From positions 1 to 64,000 of the forward strand of contig JARBJD010000350.1 of NCBI GenBank assembly GCA_033064195.1: a DNA stretch of 64,000 nt, read 5' to 3'. The stretch comes from Blattamonas nauphoetae (lineage: Eukaryota; Preaxostyla; Oxymonadida). The notes below the pieces were generated by a model. That model did not search any database. It was not told the DNA's origin and worked only from the letters and a program-made list of their open reading frames with translations. Numbering within the stretch: the first letter of the stretch is position 1; each line of letters begins with the position of its first letter. Below are positions 16,461-27,462 of this stretch, one piece after another. Made by a program: the position numbers and the translations under genes.

Positions 16461-17300
16461 TCGTGTCACTCTTGTTCACGTTCTTCTGAACGGAGTCCCT
16501 ATGAGTCCTTGCCATCTTCGTGAAACTTATTGCGTGCTGCATGGTCAGAAGTGCTGCGATGATTGTCTGAATCTGCTCCTCACCCACTTGCTTCCTGATC
16601 CTCCATTGTCTCAGGATCTCCCTCTCCAGTCTGTTCCTTCCCCAACAGTTGTGGGAGGAAGGACAACGCACTTCTCGCCGCTGCCATTGTGCCCTTCGAT
16701 CCACTCCTCCTCATCCACCTTGACAAGAAGTTTGCTGCCCTAATCCAGTCTAATCTTTCAAATCCCTGTCCTGTCGCCATCAACCCTGGCCCTTTCACTG
16801 TCACCTCTTCTGTTCTCCCTAACAGTAGCCTTTGAATCGACTTCTTCTCTATAGTGTTCCTCCCCGGGATCGACTGACTGTCCGGGTCATCAATATCAAT
16901 GTTGTCGGTTCTTCCATCCATTTTATCAGTACTCGCTGAATCAGTGGAATTGGAGGGAAGGCAAAAACGAACTGTCCTCTGTTCCAGTCTTGAAGGAGCG
17001 CATTCGTCCCGTCCGCTTCCTCTTCGTTCACTAGGAACCAATATCGCGGTACCTGCCGATGGTGCAGGGATACGAACGCGTCGACCGTCGGTGGCATCCC
17101 TGATTCTCGATAGTCGATCTGCCACTGTGTTGTCGACTCCAGCCACATGCTCCGCCCAAAGTCTGGATGCGTTCTGATCAACTTTGAGGAATAGATGCTT
17201 GAACAGTGGAAGAAGGGAGAGGGCCGACGATCGCCTGTTGATATTGGTCACACATTCTGATTTATCTGACATGATCAAGACCTCCTGACAATACCTCGTT
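16460..17300 (-). mobile_element. DIRS-like (tyrosine-recombinase type) retroelement fragment, fossil
   Basis: The minus strand encodes an RNase H tail of the DIRS kind with LWAEHVAGVDNTVADRLSR, followed by a proline/serine-rich linker and a helical stretch that would suit the start of a tyrosine recombinase. Only this part of the element remains, its reverse transcriptase half is absent here, and it is broken. Orientation is opposite to the larger copy at 19.8-22.4 kb. Assignment to DIRS versus another reverse-transcriptase family rests on the HVAG-N--AD-LSR motif and the linker. Confidence 0.55.
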
Positions 17301-17332
17301 TTGGATGCTGAATTCTTGTGTTCTTGTCATAT

Positions 17333-18640
17333 CTACACAACCTGTGAACCAACTTTGATGATATTCTCCAGTCCTGATTTTTTGGAGAAAAGATTGTTTT
17401 GAAAAATTAGGGAAATTTCGAGTATCTTCTTCGTGGCCTTTTCATCTTTGTCAAGGTTGTCTATCATGATTTCCATCATCTCGTTCGGGACAGAACCGAT
17501 CGTTCTGAGAAAATCCAACAAGTCAACATTCTGACGTTTGTACGGTTTTTCAACGATTAAGTGTGGATGAAACCATCTTTGTACTCCAAATGCGGGAATT
17601 GCTGTCTATCTTTTTGGGATCCGCGAGCTGAAAGTCGATTGTAACCAATGAAATGAATGGAAAAACCAACAATCGATTGTCCCTGTATTGGAAGAGCAAC
17701 TGGCAGATCATGAACGAAATTCATGGTCGGTTGATACGATAATGATATTTCGAGGAGGACACTGATGAGACCCTGAAAATAGTAGAATTGTTCAACACCA
17801 AAGATCGAAGATTGGCTTTTGAACATGCGGCAAAGATATTCCGTCGAAGGATCGAGAACTTTCTACAAAACCATCTCGAAAACAGCTGCTTTTGCGTTGG
17901 TACCGTCCATGTTGAGTTCTATGAGAGTACCTTCCTGCTGGAGCGTGAGAGAATTGACGAGGATCTCAGTGAGATGAAGGTGGACAGGATCACAATCGTT
18001 CAATGAGGGAGACACTGGATTGAAAATTTTCATGGGGTTCTTGATGAGATCGCTCTTGACGAGGGAATGATAGTGTTTGAACGGACCACGATCGAGCAGA
18101 AACACTAACGTCTTCAATGCTGCTGCATTGAGGTTCTGATTGGGAGAGTAAACGAGTTCAAGAACAGATTGTATGAGGCACATCAACAGGGTTTATACAC
18201 GTCAGACACTTTCAGTGTAAATGTGAGGTCGAAAGACCTCACCTCCCATTTTGGAGGTGAGGTCTCTCGATGTCCTAATTCGGAAACCAAAAATCCCAAA
18301 AACGAGAGATCATCGACGAAAGGATCATTCTCAGAGACCATTTCACATATAAACTTTCCTTCAAATGCACCATACATTGTTTTCTTTCTCTTTTTTGTTA
18401 AAAAACACCGAAATAGAAACGACCTCTTGAGGAAATAAATGTTTGTGGGTAGGATCAAGTTTCAGTTTTGCCATCGAGGGATCTACTGTGACTATCGATT
18501 CGATTTTGGACGATAAATGAGCTTCCTGGATCCATTCAATCAAAAGATAAGAGGTAATTTCTCCTTGATAGAGCAAATTCATCGAAAGAAAGCGAAAAAA
18601 CAGTGCTACATTTTTTCCACTATCCATCTCACAAATCGAT
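17333..18640 (-). pseudogene. Decayed member of an ARM-like oxymonad gene family
   Basis: Pieces on the minus strand occur in consistent order but in different frames: SVLELVYSPNQNLNAAALKT with LVKSDLI and FNPVSPSLNDCD (17,863-18,186), LEISLSYQPTMNFVHDLPVAL (17,557-17,826) and DLLDFLRTIGSVPNEMMEI (17,333-17,521), with an upstream piece at 18,361-18,627. From memory the pattern SPNQ-then-ALVKADLIP-then-TLNPLSLSF and YQPTMDFVLHMP marks a very large family of helical-repeat proteins in Blattamonas; this cannot be verified here. At least two frame changes separate the pieces, so it is not expressed as one protein. Confidence 0.55.
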
Positions 18641-18775
18641 TTTTATGATCTTTAGTAATTTCCTTTTATGGAAACATCTCTCCTTGTGAAAGTTTGACAA
18701 AAAACATAAATTCGAAATGAAGTGAGGTCTTTTTGGGGTGAGTACCGTGTAGAAACCCTGCACATCAAAGATTCA

Positions 18776-19369
18776 TAATAGATATGTCATTAACCCGGTC
18801 CGTGTCACCAACCCGGAACCTTGGGTCCAAATAAACCATATTGGTCCAACTACGAAAATAATAACTTTTGAGAAAGTTCCTATTTGGGGAATTCGAGAAA
18901 TCCTTAAATACCTCGTTTTGGCCACTTTTCAAAATGTGTACGAGGATATCTCAACAACCAGTGAACCGATTTTCATGAAATTTTTCGCAGAAATGTTTTT
19001 TGGTGAAACTAAAATATTAAAAAAAATTGGAAATAAAAATGTTGGGTTTTTGGGAAGATGTGAAAAAAGGCTGTTTTTCTCGCCCAAAAATTTCTTAGGA
19101 AAAAAAAATTGTTTTTTGTGAGTCTTTTTTCGATATATTCACGATACAAATGCTTTTTTGGTGTAAAACGGATATCTGGATGTGGAGATTTGAGCTGAAA
19201 AAGTTTGAAAAATGGATGCATTCCTGCTCTATACATTATTTTGAGGTTTTCTCCGATTCCCCGCGGAATTGTTTTTTCAAATTTTTGTTTCTTAGTTGGA
19301 CCAATATGGTTTATTTGGACCCCAGGTTCCGGGTTGGTGACACGGAACGGATTATTGACATATCTATTA
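18776..19369. mobile_element. Foldback/MITE-like element with ~85 bp terminal inverted repeats
   Basis: The left end TAATAGATATGTCA (18,776) with ACCCGG, CCGTGTCACCAACCCGG and AATAAACCATATTGGTCCAA is matched in inverse by 19,285-19,369 with few changes. Weaker inverse similarity continues inward for about another 100 bases (GGGGAATTCGAGAAATCC versus GGGGAATCGGAGAAAACC). The interior has no transposase-like frame, so it would depend on enzymes supplied elsewhere. Confidence 0.75.
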
Positions 19370-19799
19370 CCGGTGTCAGCCATGATGGGAAGAGTCATCT
19401 TCCGTTCTTCATTGTTCCAGCTCTTTCCAATGCTTGTGGACAACTGTTTTAAACTGGATCAGTGTCAAGTGTGCAAAGGTTCCTATTTTCGGAGTCAACT
19501 CTCATAAATCACAGATGTCGGAACTGTTTCGAGGTTGACCTGCCTGAAGAGTCAATACCGAGGTTCACCTCCGTGAGAATAGGGTTGAGATGAGATCACG
19601 AATGAAGGGTTTGTCAAAGATATGATCAAACAAATGGGTCAGAATTTTTGACTTCATTCAAAAGTTCGACACTCACAAACAAAAAAGCAATTAACCACTC
19701 TTTTCGCAGCCTGATCAAAGATCTCGAAAAGATGATTCAATCATGTCATCCCTCAATTCTTGAGAAAGGTTGATTCATTTCTCAACCATGAGAGGAGAA

Positions 19800-22450
19800 T
19801 AGTTTTGAAGGTTGGTCTTCGGACTTTTGAATGATGTCAAAAATGCTGACCCAAATGTCAACAGCTTCCGAAGTTCTCGTCCCATCTAATGTATCCCCTT
19901 CCATTCAGATACCGCCTGATGTCATCAAACAAATCATGAACGGAATACACAACACAGACCAGGACATTCATGAATTGCTCTCGCGAACACGAAAACAACC
20001 CTCGCGCTCGCCGATTGGGAAGACGAAGCGGCAGGCTTCCTACCAATCCCCCGACATTGTCAGCTCTTCTACTTCAGACTCTGATTCATCGGAAACGTCT
20101 CAAGATTCAGCGTAAAATCGCCGCTAACACAAGTCGAACCATCACTGGTTGCAGAAACTTGCGAAACACCCCACGAAATCTCGAATTCTTCAGAGGCATG
20201 AATTAAGGGTGATGCGGCACGTGTCAAATTCGCGAGATGAGAAAAATGATCGAGGAGGACCAAGACAATCCTGTCCCCACAGTTGATAGACGAACTGAAC
20301 CGCATGGCTCACGATTCGCGGACGAACTTGAAGATTTAGACACAATTTTCAGTCGCCCTCTTGAGCGATGACTAGCTCCAAGTCTCTCCCCTCGTCCCCA
20401 GCTCTTGACAGGATCCGCGATGCGATCCTACTGAGAACTCATTCAGCTTCTCGCGCATCCCATACGATGTTTGTGAACACTGACAACTTCGAGGGAACGA
20501 TGGTCGAGATGAAAATCCCTACACCAATACCATACGATGTTTGCAAGCTCCCTCCACCACCGCCCCCGACATTTGTCTCAGACAGTCAACGATCAGGCAG
20601 TGCAGTTAGTTGGGTCAGCATCCATGTCTCAGATGCATTCCGCCACTGGTTTCTCATCCAAAGGGGGGCAGGGCCGAACCCCCGTCAAACAATTCGGCTC
20701 GAACTCGGGAAGCAACAGGGGCAGGAAATACAGTCGAGGCTACTCGAAGAACTGCAGATCCAAGCAGGAGCATTGTGGGAGTGGAAGGATTCAGAATCTC
20801 AAACCAGATTTCGCCTTACAAAGAGGGCCCCATCGTTTAAAGGAAGTTCGGAGGAAATGACTGCATTCGATCTGCTTCTTCAAGAAGAACCTCAGTTGGG
20901 GGCAGTAGAGGAGATACAACCAGAAGCGGCGGAGCTTATCATCCCCACGTTCCTTGTGGCGAAAAAGTTGGGATAGTTTCGAAAAGTGATCGATACATCA
21001 GTCCTCAACAAAGAGATCAAAACAGTGCATTTCAAGATGGAGAGTGTTCCAACTACGTTTCCATGGAGAACAGCTCACTCATGGTTACCTTCCGTCGACA
21101 TTCACTCAGCATATCTTAACTTCCTCCGATCTCCTCCACTTCGCAAGTTCGTCTGCTTCCAGTTCAAGAACAAGAAGTATCAGTTCAAGGCTTTGCCATT
21201 CGGATTGGCCTCGGCACCTCTCACCTTTTCGATAACAAAGAAGATTGCAATGAAAGCGCTGAGGGAGGAGATGCGCGTTTCTATCGTCTTGTGTTTGGAC
21301 GATCTTCTCCTGAAAGCGGAATCGGAGGAGGAAGCGAGAAGCAAGACTCTCCAAGCCGTGGAGAGACTCAGGTAATTGGGCTTTGTGATAGTCGAGGAGA
21401 GGTGCCAACTCAAACCCACTCGTGAGGCAGAGTTCCTGGGATGGCACCTCAACTCGAAGAACAAAATGGTCAGTGTGACAATTTCCCGCCAGAAGAAGCT
21501 TCTCACACTACTGAAGTCTCAAACCCTCGCCTGTCAACAGAAGTCCCTTGTCCCGGTCAAGCACCTCTCCAGCCTCATAGGCACACTCAATTTTCTTCGT
21601 ATCTCCATCACAGAGACGAGCTTGTACCTCCGAAGTCACCAGTTTATCCTGGCCTCAGCAGTTCGCTGCTTCGGATGGAAAATGATGGTCCGGCTCACTT
21701 CTCAACTGCATGAGCCGTTTTGAAATGATAAACAATGTCGAGAATCCGAATCAGAAAACGAGAACAATCCGTCTTGTCAGTGTTTAATCTAATTTCACGA
21801 GAATGACATCGAATGGTGTCTCCAACGAGTCTCTGAGAATGGACAGTGGATGTCTCAGCTGTGTGATGAGACAAGATTCGATGAAGGATATTCGAACTTT
21901 ATTCTGATTTCAAAAATTCTCACCCAACTCTTGGGGGAGTTGCACTTCTGGAAGAGGAGACTGATAATCAACGCTCCTATCTCCTTCGAACCAACGGGGA
22001 GCCAAGCATCAATCACGACGGATGCCAGCCCCACGGGGTGGATGGGCAGTCCTTCACCTGAACGATCTCGACTTCAACTACCACAACTTTTGGAGCGAAC
22101 GAGACCGTCTCCACACGAGCAACTGGAAGGAGACGGCTCCGGTTGGTCGGAGCATCCGCGCGGCGGCTAAATGCTTGAGGCAAGCTCGGGTCTCTTTCCT
22201 GTCAATTCTCTCAGACAATTCTGCGACGGTGTTCAACCTATGGAGACAAGATCCTTCCCCAAGCTCTCCAGTTGATCAAAGACAGATGGAACTTCGTTCC
22301 CGAGATGGATCTTTTCGCGTCAGACACGAACAAACAATGTGGGATGTACTACAGTCTCTCAGAGGCGAACGAAGAAGCTGGAAGAGGAGTGATGGACCAA
22401 GACTGGTCAGGGATGATGAATTTATGTGCTTTTGTGACGCCACCATAATT
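19800..22450 (+). mobile_element. DIRS-like retroelement, fossil, larger copy
   Basis: In order along the plus strand are an S/T-rich gag-like region (about 19,830-20,900), a reverse transcriptase with DIHSAYLNF, KALPFGLASAP and VLCLDDLLL (about 20,980-21,370), and an RNase H region with TTDASPTGW and ILSDNSATVF (about 21,400-22,440). The FG-L-AP and short-linker layout and the RNase H sequence match the DIRS/PAT group of tyrosine-recombinase retroelements. The recombinase gene and terminal repeats were not seen. The copy is broken in several places and is probably old. Confidence 0.65.
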
Positions 22451-24384
22451 GTTTTTGTTCTCCCAATTGTAGCAAAGGGTCTGATCACTTGAAAGCTAAC
22501 AAGCGACTATCGTCACTCTGTTTGAGATGAGATTCCCATCTTTTCTTGGAAAATAGCATATTTTTGCTTGCGTTTGGCTTTCGTCCAGTGTTCTTATCTT
22601 CAAATCTTCAGGATATGAATCAATTGGTTCATTCCTGACGCAATTGTGAAGAGCTGACTCATTGAAAACAACGGGAGAACCAAAAACCAATTCCCTCACT
22701 GACTGATATAGTTGAGATAATCCGACAAAACCTATCTCGGACGAGAAATAGATGTCTTGCGGTTTATCCGAGAAATTTGAATTGACCAATCCGAACCAAT
22801 GTCAGGACACGGACCGGGTTAATGTCACATCTATCAAGTTCATCTCATACATTACAAGACGGAAATACTGTCATTCCAACCCACTATCCCTCTCTCTCTT
22901 CGTTGCCGCAGTCATCTTCTCCATCTTACCTGGGGAGATGTGAAATGTCATGCTCCTCACCTGAGTACTATTCTTATGTTGATGCACAAGCTAACACAAG
23001 CATTTCCCTCGGAGATTCACACTCTAATTGTGTCAAAACCCCACAAAATCATTCAAACAAGATGGCTGGACGACAAGTCTCCAAGGATCTGGAATATGTG
23101 AAAGGGATTCTCGAACCTCAATGGATTCTGAAAAATCAATTCAGTCGGAGAGACTGTACAATCTCTGACATCTTCCTTCTTTTGAGTATTGCGATCAAAA
23201 CTATACTAATAAACGCTGATTCTATGGTTTCTGACAGTGGAAGTCGATTTCTCAGGTGACAATCGACTGTCTCTATGTACGCTCTTTCTGTTCATCATCG
23301 GCTCCATTTATGTTGTTTTCCACGGCACTAACAAAGCTTGGTCGAGATTCCATTTATCTGAACAAATAAATTGTGGATTTCGACATAAAACTCACTGAAA
23401 ATCCAGAACCAGCAAGAATAGGCGAATCAGAATCAATGAATTCGAAAAAGAAAACGACCAACTGCGACACCATCTTCCAATGCAAAACACACACTCCCAC
23501 GCCATCCAAAGAGCCACCTCGACCAAGTCTCCCAAAAAAGCAGCAATCATCGGCCAGAACCTATACTCCGTCCAATTCAACAACAAAGTCCATTCACAGT
23601 CCATCCACAAACTCCAAGGCCATTTCAACAACTCCCACACAAGTTCCAAGCCCCTCTATATCCACTTCCTCTTTTCGTCTCAAAACAACCATCACCTCTT
23701 CAAACAATCCATGCCTCATCACCTCTTCCTCATTCTCCAGCAATTGTAATTCAAACAAATCTTGGTTCATTCAGTACAAGTATCTGGAATACTCTCACAA
23801 CCCATCGATATTATCTCTCATGTGCGCCTCTTGAACTACTCAAGGAACAGTTCTCGGAATGGCTGGATGACGTTGAATCAATCAGTCATGGACAAAGGTT
23901 TTCGTCATCCGTGGATGGCGTTAATGGGCAGACGACTTTTTCTTATTTTCACATAAACGCTTCACATAAATGAAAGATGGAAATTTATGGAAATAGTGAA
24001 GAAAAAGAACCATATACAGAGACAAACTTGAAACATGTTCGATCGATTTCCAGAGGTCGAACTCAAGGAAGTGACAATAACCAATATCCTTTCTGTGGAA
24101 GATGAGATGTGATGAGATGAGGATGAGACAGCTCTAAAAACAAGCCATCTCCATTCCTCGCAGAGATACTGATGGAATTATGACGAAAACGTCAGAAATT
24201 TCTTGACTCATCTCTTTTCAATACCAGCCGCCAGTTCTTGTGGCATCTGCGAAACCAACGCGAGCGGAGAAACTGTGGGTTGATCGTGAATGATTGCCGA
24301 TTGAGTGACGAGCAAGAAACTTCGCTTGTTCAGGAAATACTTGCTCTCGCGGATTGTCACCGACCTGTTGGAAGGACTGGCATA
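22450..24384. other. Non-coding/decayed stretch
   Basis: No supportable gene. It contains a third partial copy of the 18.8 kb element's end (about 22,799-22,838), and frames at 22,496-22,789 (minus) and 22,822-23,259 (plus) without recognisable domains. 23,373-23,834 is rich in CA-type dinucleotide runs and reads as low-complexity S/T/P. Confidence 0.4.
22799..22838 (-). repeat. Partial third copy of the 18.8 kb element's terminal repeat
   Basis: GACACGGACCGGGTTAATG then ACATCTAT matches the reverse complement of the left end at about 18,776-18,815, except for small differences. Confidence 0.6.
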
Positions 24385-24397
24385 CAGTCTGAATTGT

Positions 24398-24475
24398 TCA
24401 AAGTCGAACAAAAATAATTCAAAGTCGAAGTGAAATAATTCAAAGTCGAAATGAAATAATTCAAAGTCGAAAGAC
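24398..24475 (+). repeat. Four 20-bp iterons in left MITE end
   Basis: Tandem units of TTCAAAGTCGAA plus an AT-rich spacer (TGAAATAA). Mirrored in the right end at 24,978-25,047. Possible transposase-binding sites. Confidence 0.8.
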
Positions 24476-24977
24476 CACATTTTTGGACCAATTTGTTCTT
24501 GTGAACCTCACACACCACCCTTTCATGCTCACAAAACCTGACTCAATGATCATGGTACTGGCTAGTCAAGTATCATCCGACATCATTTAACACTTTCTCG
24601 GCTGTAGTTCACATTGTTGAGCTCATTTCACAGTAATTCTTCGTCTAAGCCCAGAAAAACCAACAAATCAGATCCAGCACAAGTTGAACAAGGCCAAATG
24701 GTTCAATAAATGGTCACACCGATGACTCCTTCACGGCTCTCAAACGTCAGTTCAATCCTACTGTCTTTTGCGGGTCACAAGCTGATTTTTCTCAGACCAG
24801 TGAAGTGACTTTTTTCATCCAAAAAGCTAAAAATCCCTTCATATGGTACGAGTGCATTGTTTTCAATCCTGACATACGTGTTCACCCGATAAAGCACATT
24901 GGTACAATACGTTCACAGGAGATATAGAGTGGATAATGTGCTGATTTCGGAAGCTAAATTCAAAACATCTGTTTTTC

Positions 24978-25047
24978 GACTTTGAATGATTTCACTTCGA
25001 CTTTGAATTATTTTCTTCGACTTTGAAATATTTTTGTTCGACTTTGA
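24978..25047 (-). repeat. Four 20-bp iterons in right MITE end
   Basis: Inverse of the left-end iterons: TTCGACTTTGAA units separated by 8-9 bases. Confidence 0.8.
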
Positions 25048-25060
25048 ACAATTCTGACTG

Positions 25061-25745
25061 TATGGATTTATCCAATTAATCAGAAACTTTGACGAGCTGT
25101 AGAGCAATTGACAAGATGACAGTTACGACCAAGATCGTCCAAACCAATCGAGAATGCCAGACCTCCGATTGAAACAGAATCTGCATTGGTTATTGTTGTC
25201 TTTCATGGTCGTGAACACTTCACGACAAACTTTTACCCTTTACTGAATATCAGAATCCATTTCTTCGACCAAATTCACCACATTCTGGGGACAGTACGGC
25301 CGAGACAAACCAGCAATTGAACTGAAGGAACCTGCATGCCAAGTTGGTTCCATTTCATGCTCTGAAGTGGAATGTGAATGAAACTTTTCATTCCTTGGAT
25401 TACATTGCTCACCAGAGCGTCAATCGCTAGAATCAGAACAGCTTCTTGCAGAAATGTACGTAGCTCTGAAGTAGTGAAACAAATGCAATTATCATCAACC
25501 CAACCGGCAACATTCAATTCATTTAACAACATTTTTAACAAATTGTTGGACAAGATTAAAGTTGCGAAGTGCAATTCTGACAAATGCGAAAAGAACTAAA
25601 TGAACAGTCACGAGGAAATCTCATGAGACAGAAGACAATGAAATCGAGAAAGAGACATACAGTGAGCGAGATGGACATCATCGACTGGTCTGCACACACC
25701 ATTTTCTTGAACGGATATCAAGATCCGAACCCATTCTTCAGTCCC
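25061..25745. other. Stretch without a supportable gene
   Basis: A 102-codon minus-strand frame (25,275-25,583) begins MSELHFATLILSNNLLKMLL but has no recognisable domain and sits among repeats; not called as a gene. Confidence 0.4.
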
Positions 25746-25746
25746 G

Positions 25747-26135
25747 GACAAAAGGTTTCGTCATCCTCTTCTAGCGAGAATGAACAGTCAACTTTTTCTA
25801 GTTTTTTCCCAAACACTTCACCACACTGAATTCCAACAATTTTATAAATTGAGAATAAAGGGAGTCTGTTGAAGTGAAACACTCGAAGAAACTGTGAACT
25901 GATTTTGGAGGTCGACATTGTGGTGGTCACCATAAACCATCTCCTCTTTCATAGAGAGGAGATGGGACGAGTTAAGTCTGACACTGCAGCGAAAACTTTC
26001 TGTCTCCACTCCTCATGAAGATGGTTGCTGATTTGTGACCAAAATGTCCATTTTGTAACTTTGTTATCCCTCTTCAATTCACAGAATGGATCTCCCAGAC
26101 TCTAACTCTGCTCTCAACATTGAAGATTCACCCCT
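25747..26135 (+). repeat. Left arm of a ~390 bp near-perfect inverted repeat
   Basis: Matches the reverse complement of 26,232-26,620 with only a few differences (coordinate sum 52,367). The 96 bp between the arms is unique. Arms contain AGTCTGTTGAAGTGAAACAC and a GAGGAGATGGG block also seen, diverged, at 15.5 kb. Confidence 0.9.
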
Positions 26136-26231
26136 TCTCTGATGGACTATTAGGTCGTTTTTACTTTTACGAAAGTTGGTGAAACAGTGCTCATCACCTC
26201 ATCACTACAGCTAGTCGGTTGTTTTGAGGTG

Positions 26232-26620
26232 AGGGGTGAATCTTCAATGTTGAGAGCAGAGTTAGAGTCTGGGAGATCCATTCTGTGAATTGAAGAGGGA
26301 TTGCAAAGTTACAAAATGGACATTTTGGTCACAAATCAGCAACCATCTTCATGAGGAGTGGAGACAGAAAGTTTTCGCTGCAGTGTCAGACTTAACTCGT
26401 CCCATCTCCTCTCTATGAAAGAGGAGATGGTTTATGGTGACCACCACAATGTCGACCTCCAAAATCAGTTCACAGTTTCTTCGAGTGTTTCACTTCAACA
26501 GACTCCCTTTATTCTCAATTTATAAAATTGTTGGAATTCAGTGTGGTGAAGTGTTTGGGAAAAAACTAGAAAAAGTTGACTGTTCATTCTCGCCAGAAGA
26601 GGATGACGAAACATTTGTCA
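26232..26620 (-). repeat. Right arm of the ~390 bp inverted repeat
   Basis: Mirror of 25,747-26,135. Both arms encode the same 50-residue stretch (SQFLRVFHFNRLPLF within it), probably the leftover of a decayed gene, reading away from the centre. Confidence 0.9.
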
Positions 26621-27462
26621 GTGACTGCTTGGTTCCAACTCTATCACCAATGGCTATGCCTTTTCAGCTGGCCACACAGGTATTAAACGAAAGACTGATA
26701 AATCAACAATCACCCGAAATCCCTGGGTTTTTTGGAGTCGTCTTTATTTTCGGAGTCGAAACTGGATCTCGGACCCACTGTTTGTTTTTCATGATCGTTA
26801 AAAGTGGTCTTCTTTTCATTCAGAAAACAATCCAAAAGAAGTCACGCGTGAATGAGTGAAGTGTAAGAGTCAACAGAAATCTTCCAAAATCACTCCAGAT
26901 TGTGAGAAGGCTTCAGCGTCACCACCAACCATTCTCCAACGCGAGATCAGAAGCTGTGTGGAGACGCAGAAGCGGAGTGCAAGAAATAACACCAAAAGCG
27001 TGCAGACACGAAGACACGAACATGCGAGAAAGAGACGAAGAATGACAATGATCAACAGAATCCAGCGAGGAACACGAAAATGAAGTCAGCGACCTCCAAA
27101 CAAGAACAGTGATCCGAATGACATGGAATATCAATACAAACAAACGAAGAAGAGCTGAACCAGGAACCAGAGAATGGCCGTGTCCACACTGAAATCGGTG
27201 AATCAGGTGAGACACAGACAGGTGGAGTGTGGTGTGGTGTGAAGTGAGTGTGTGAGGTTGTCAGTGTGTTTGAATGGGGTGGTTGATCGAAGTGAAGACT
27301 GCAAAAGAAGACGACATCGACATGGATGATTTGAAGGAAAGTGCCATTCAGTGAACTTGTGATGTGATGGACGATGGAATGTTTGATGAGTGAAGAAGTG
27401 AACGACGAGATGAGGATGGATCGATGGATCGAGTGAGTGAGAGGTCCACTCGTGTTCAGAGA
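26621..27462. other. Stretch without a supportable gene
   Basis: Purine-rich low-complexity sequence (many GAAG/GTGTG runs around 27,000-27,420) lies just downstream of the pseudokinase gene. No domain recognised in any frame. Confidence 0.4.

Larger units (their letters stand above)
24385..25060. mobile_element. Tc1/mariner-type MITE with iterated terminal repeats
   Basis: A 676 bp unit starting CAGTCTGAATTGTTCAAAG and ending with its inverse (CAATTCTGACTG), directly flanked by TA on both sides (24,383-24,384 and 25,061-25,062). TA target duplication plus CAGT termini is the signature of Tc1/mariner-type elements. Each end carries four ~20 bp iterons containing TTCAAAGTCGAA (24,398-24,475 and, inverted, 24,978-25,047). 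No transposase frame inside, so non-autonomous. Confidence 0.8.

Noticed and set aside
24398-24475. Regular 20 bp repeats that could look like a CRISPR array
   Set aside because: Spacers are near-identical AT-rich linkers, the array is mirrored at the other end of a TA-flanked element, and the host is eukaryotic. They are MITE iterons.
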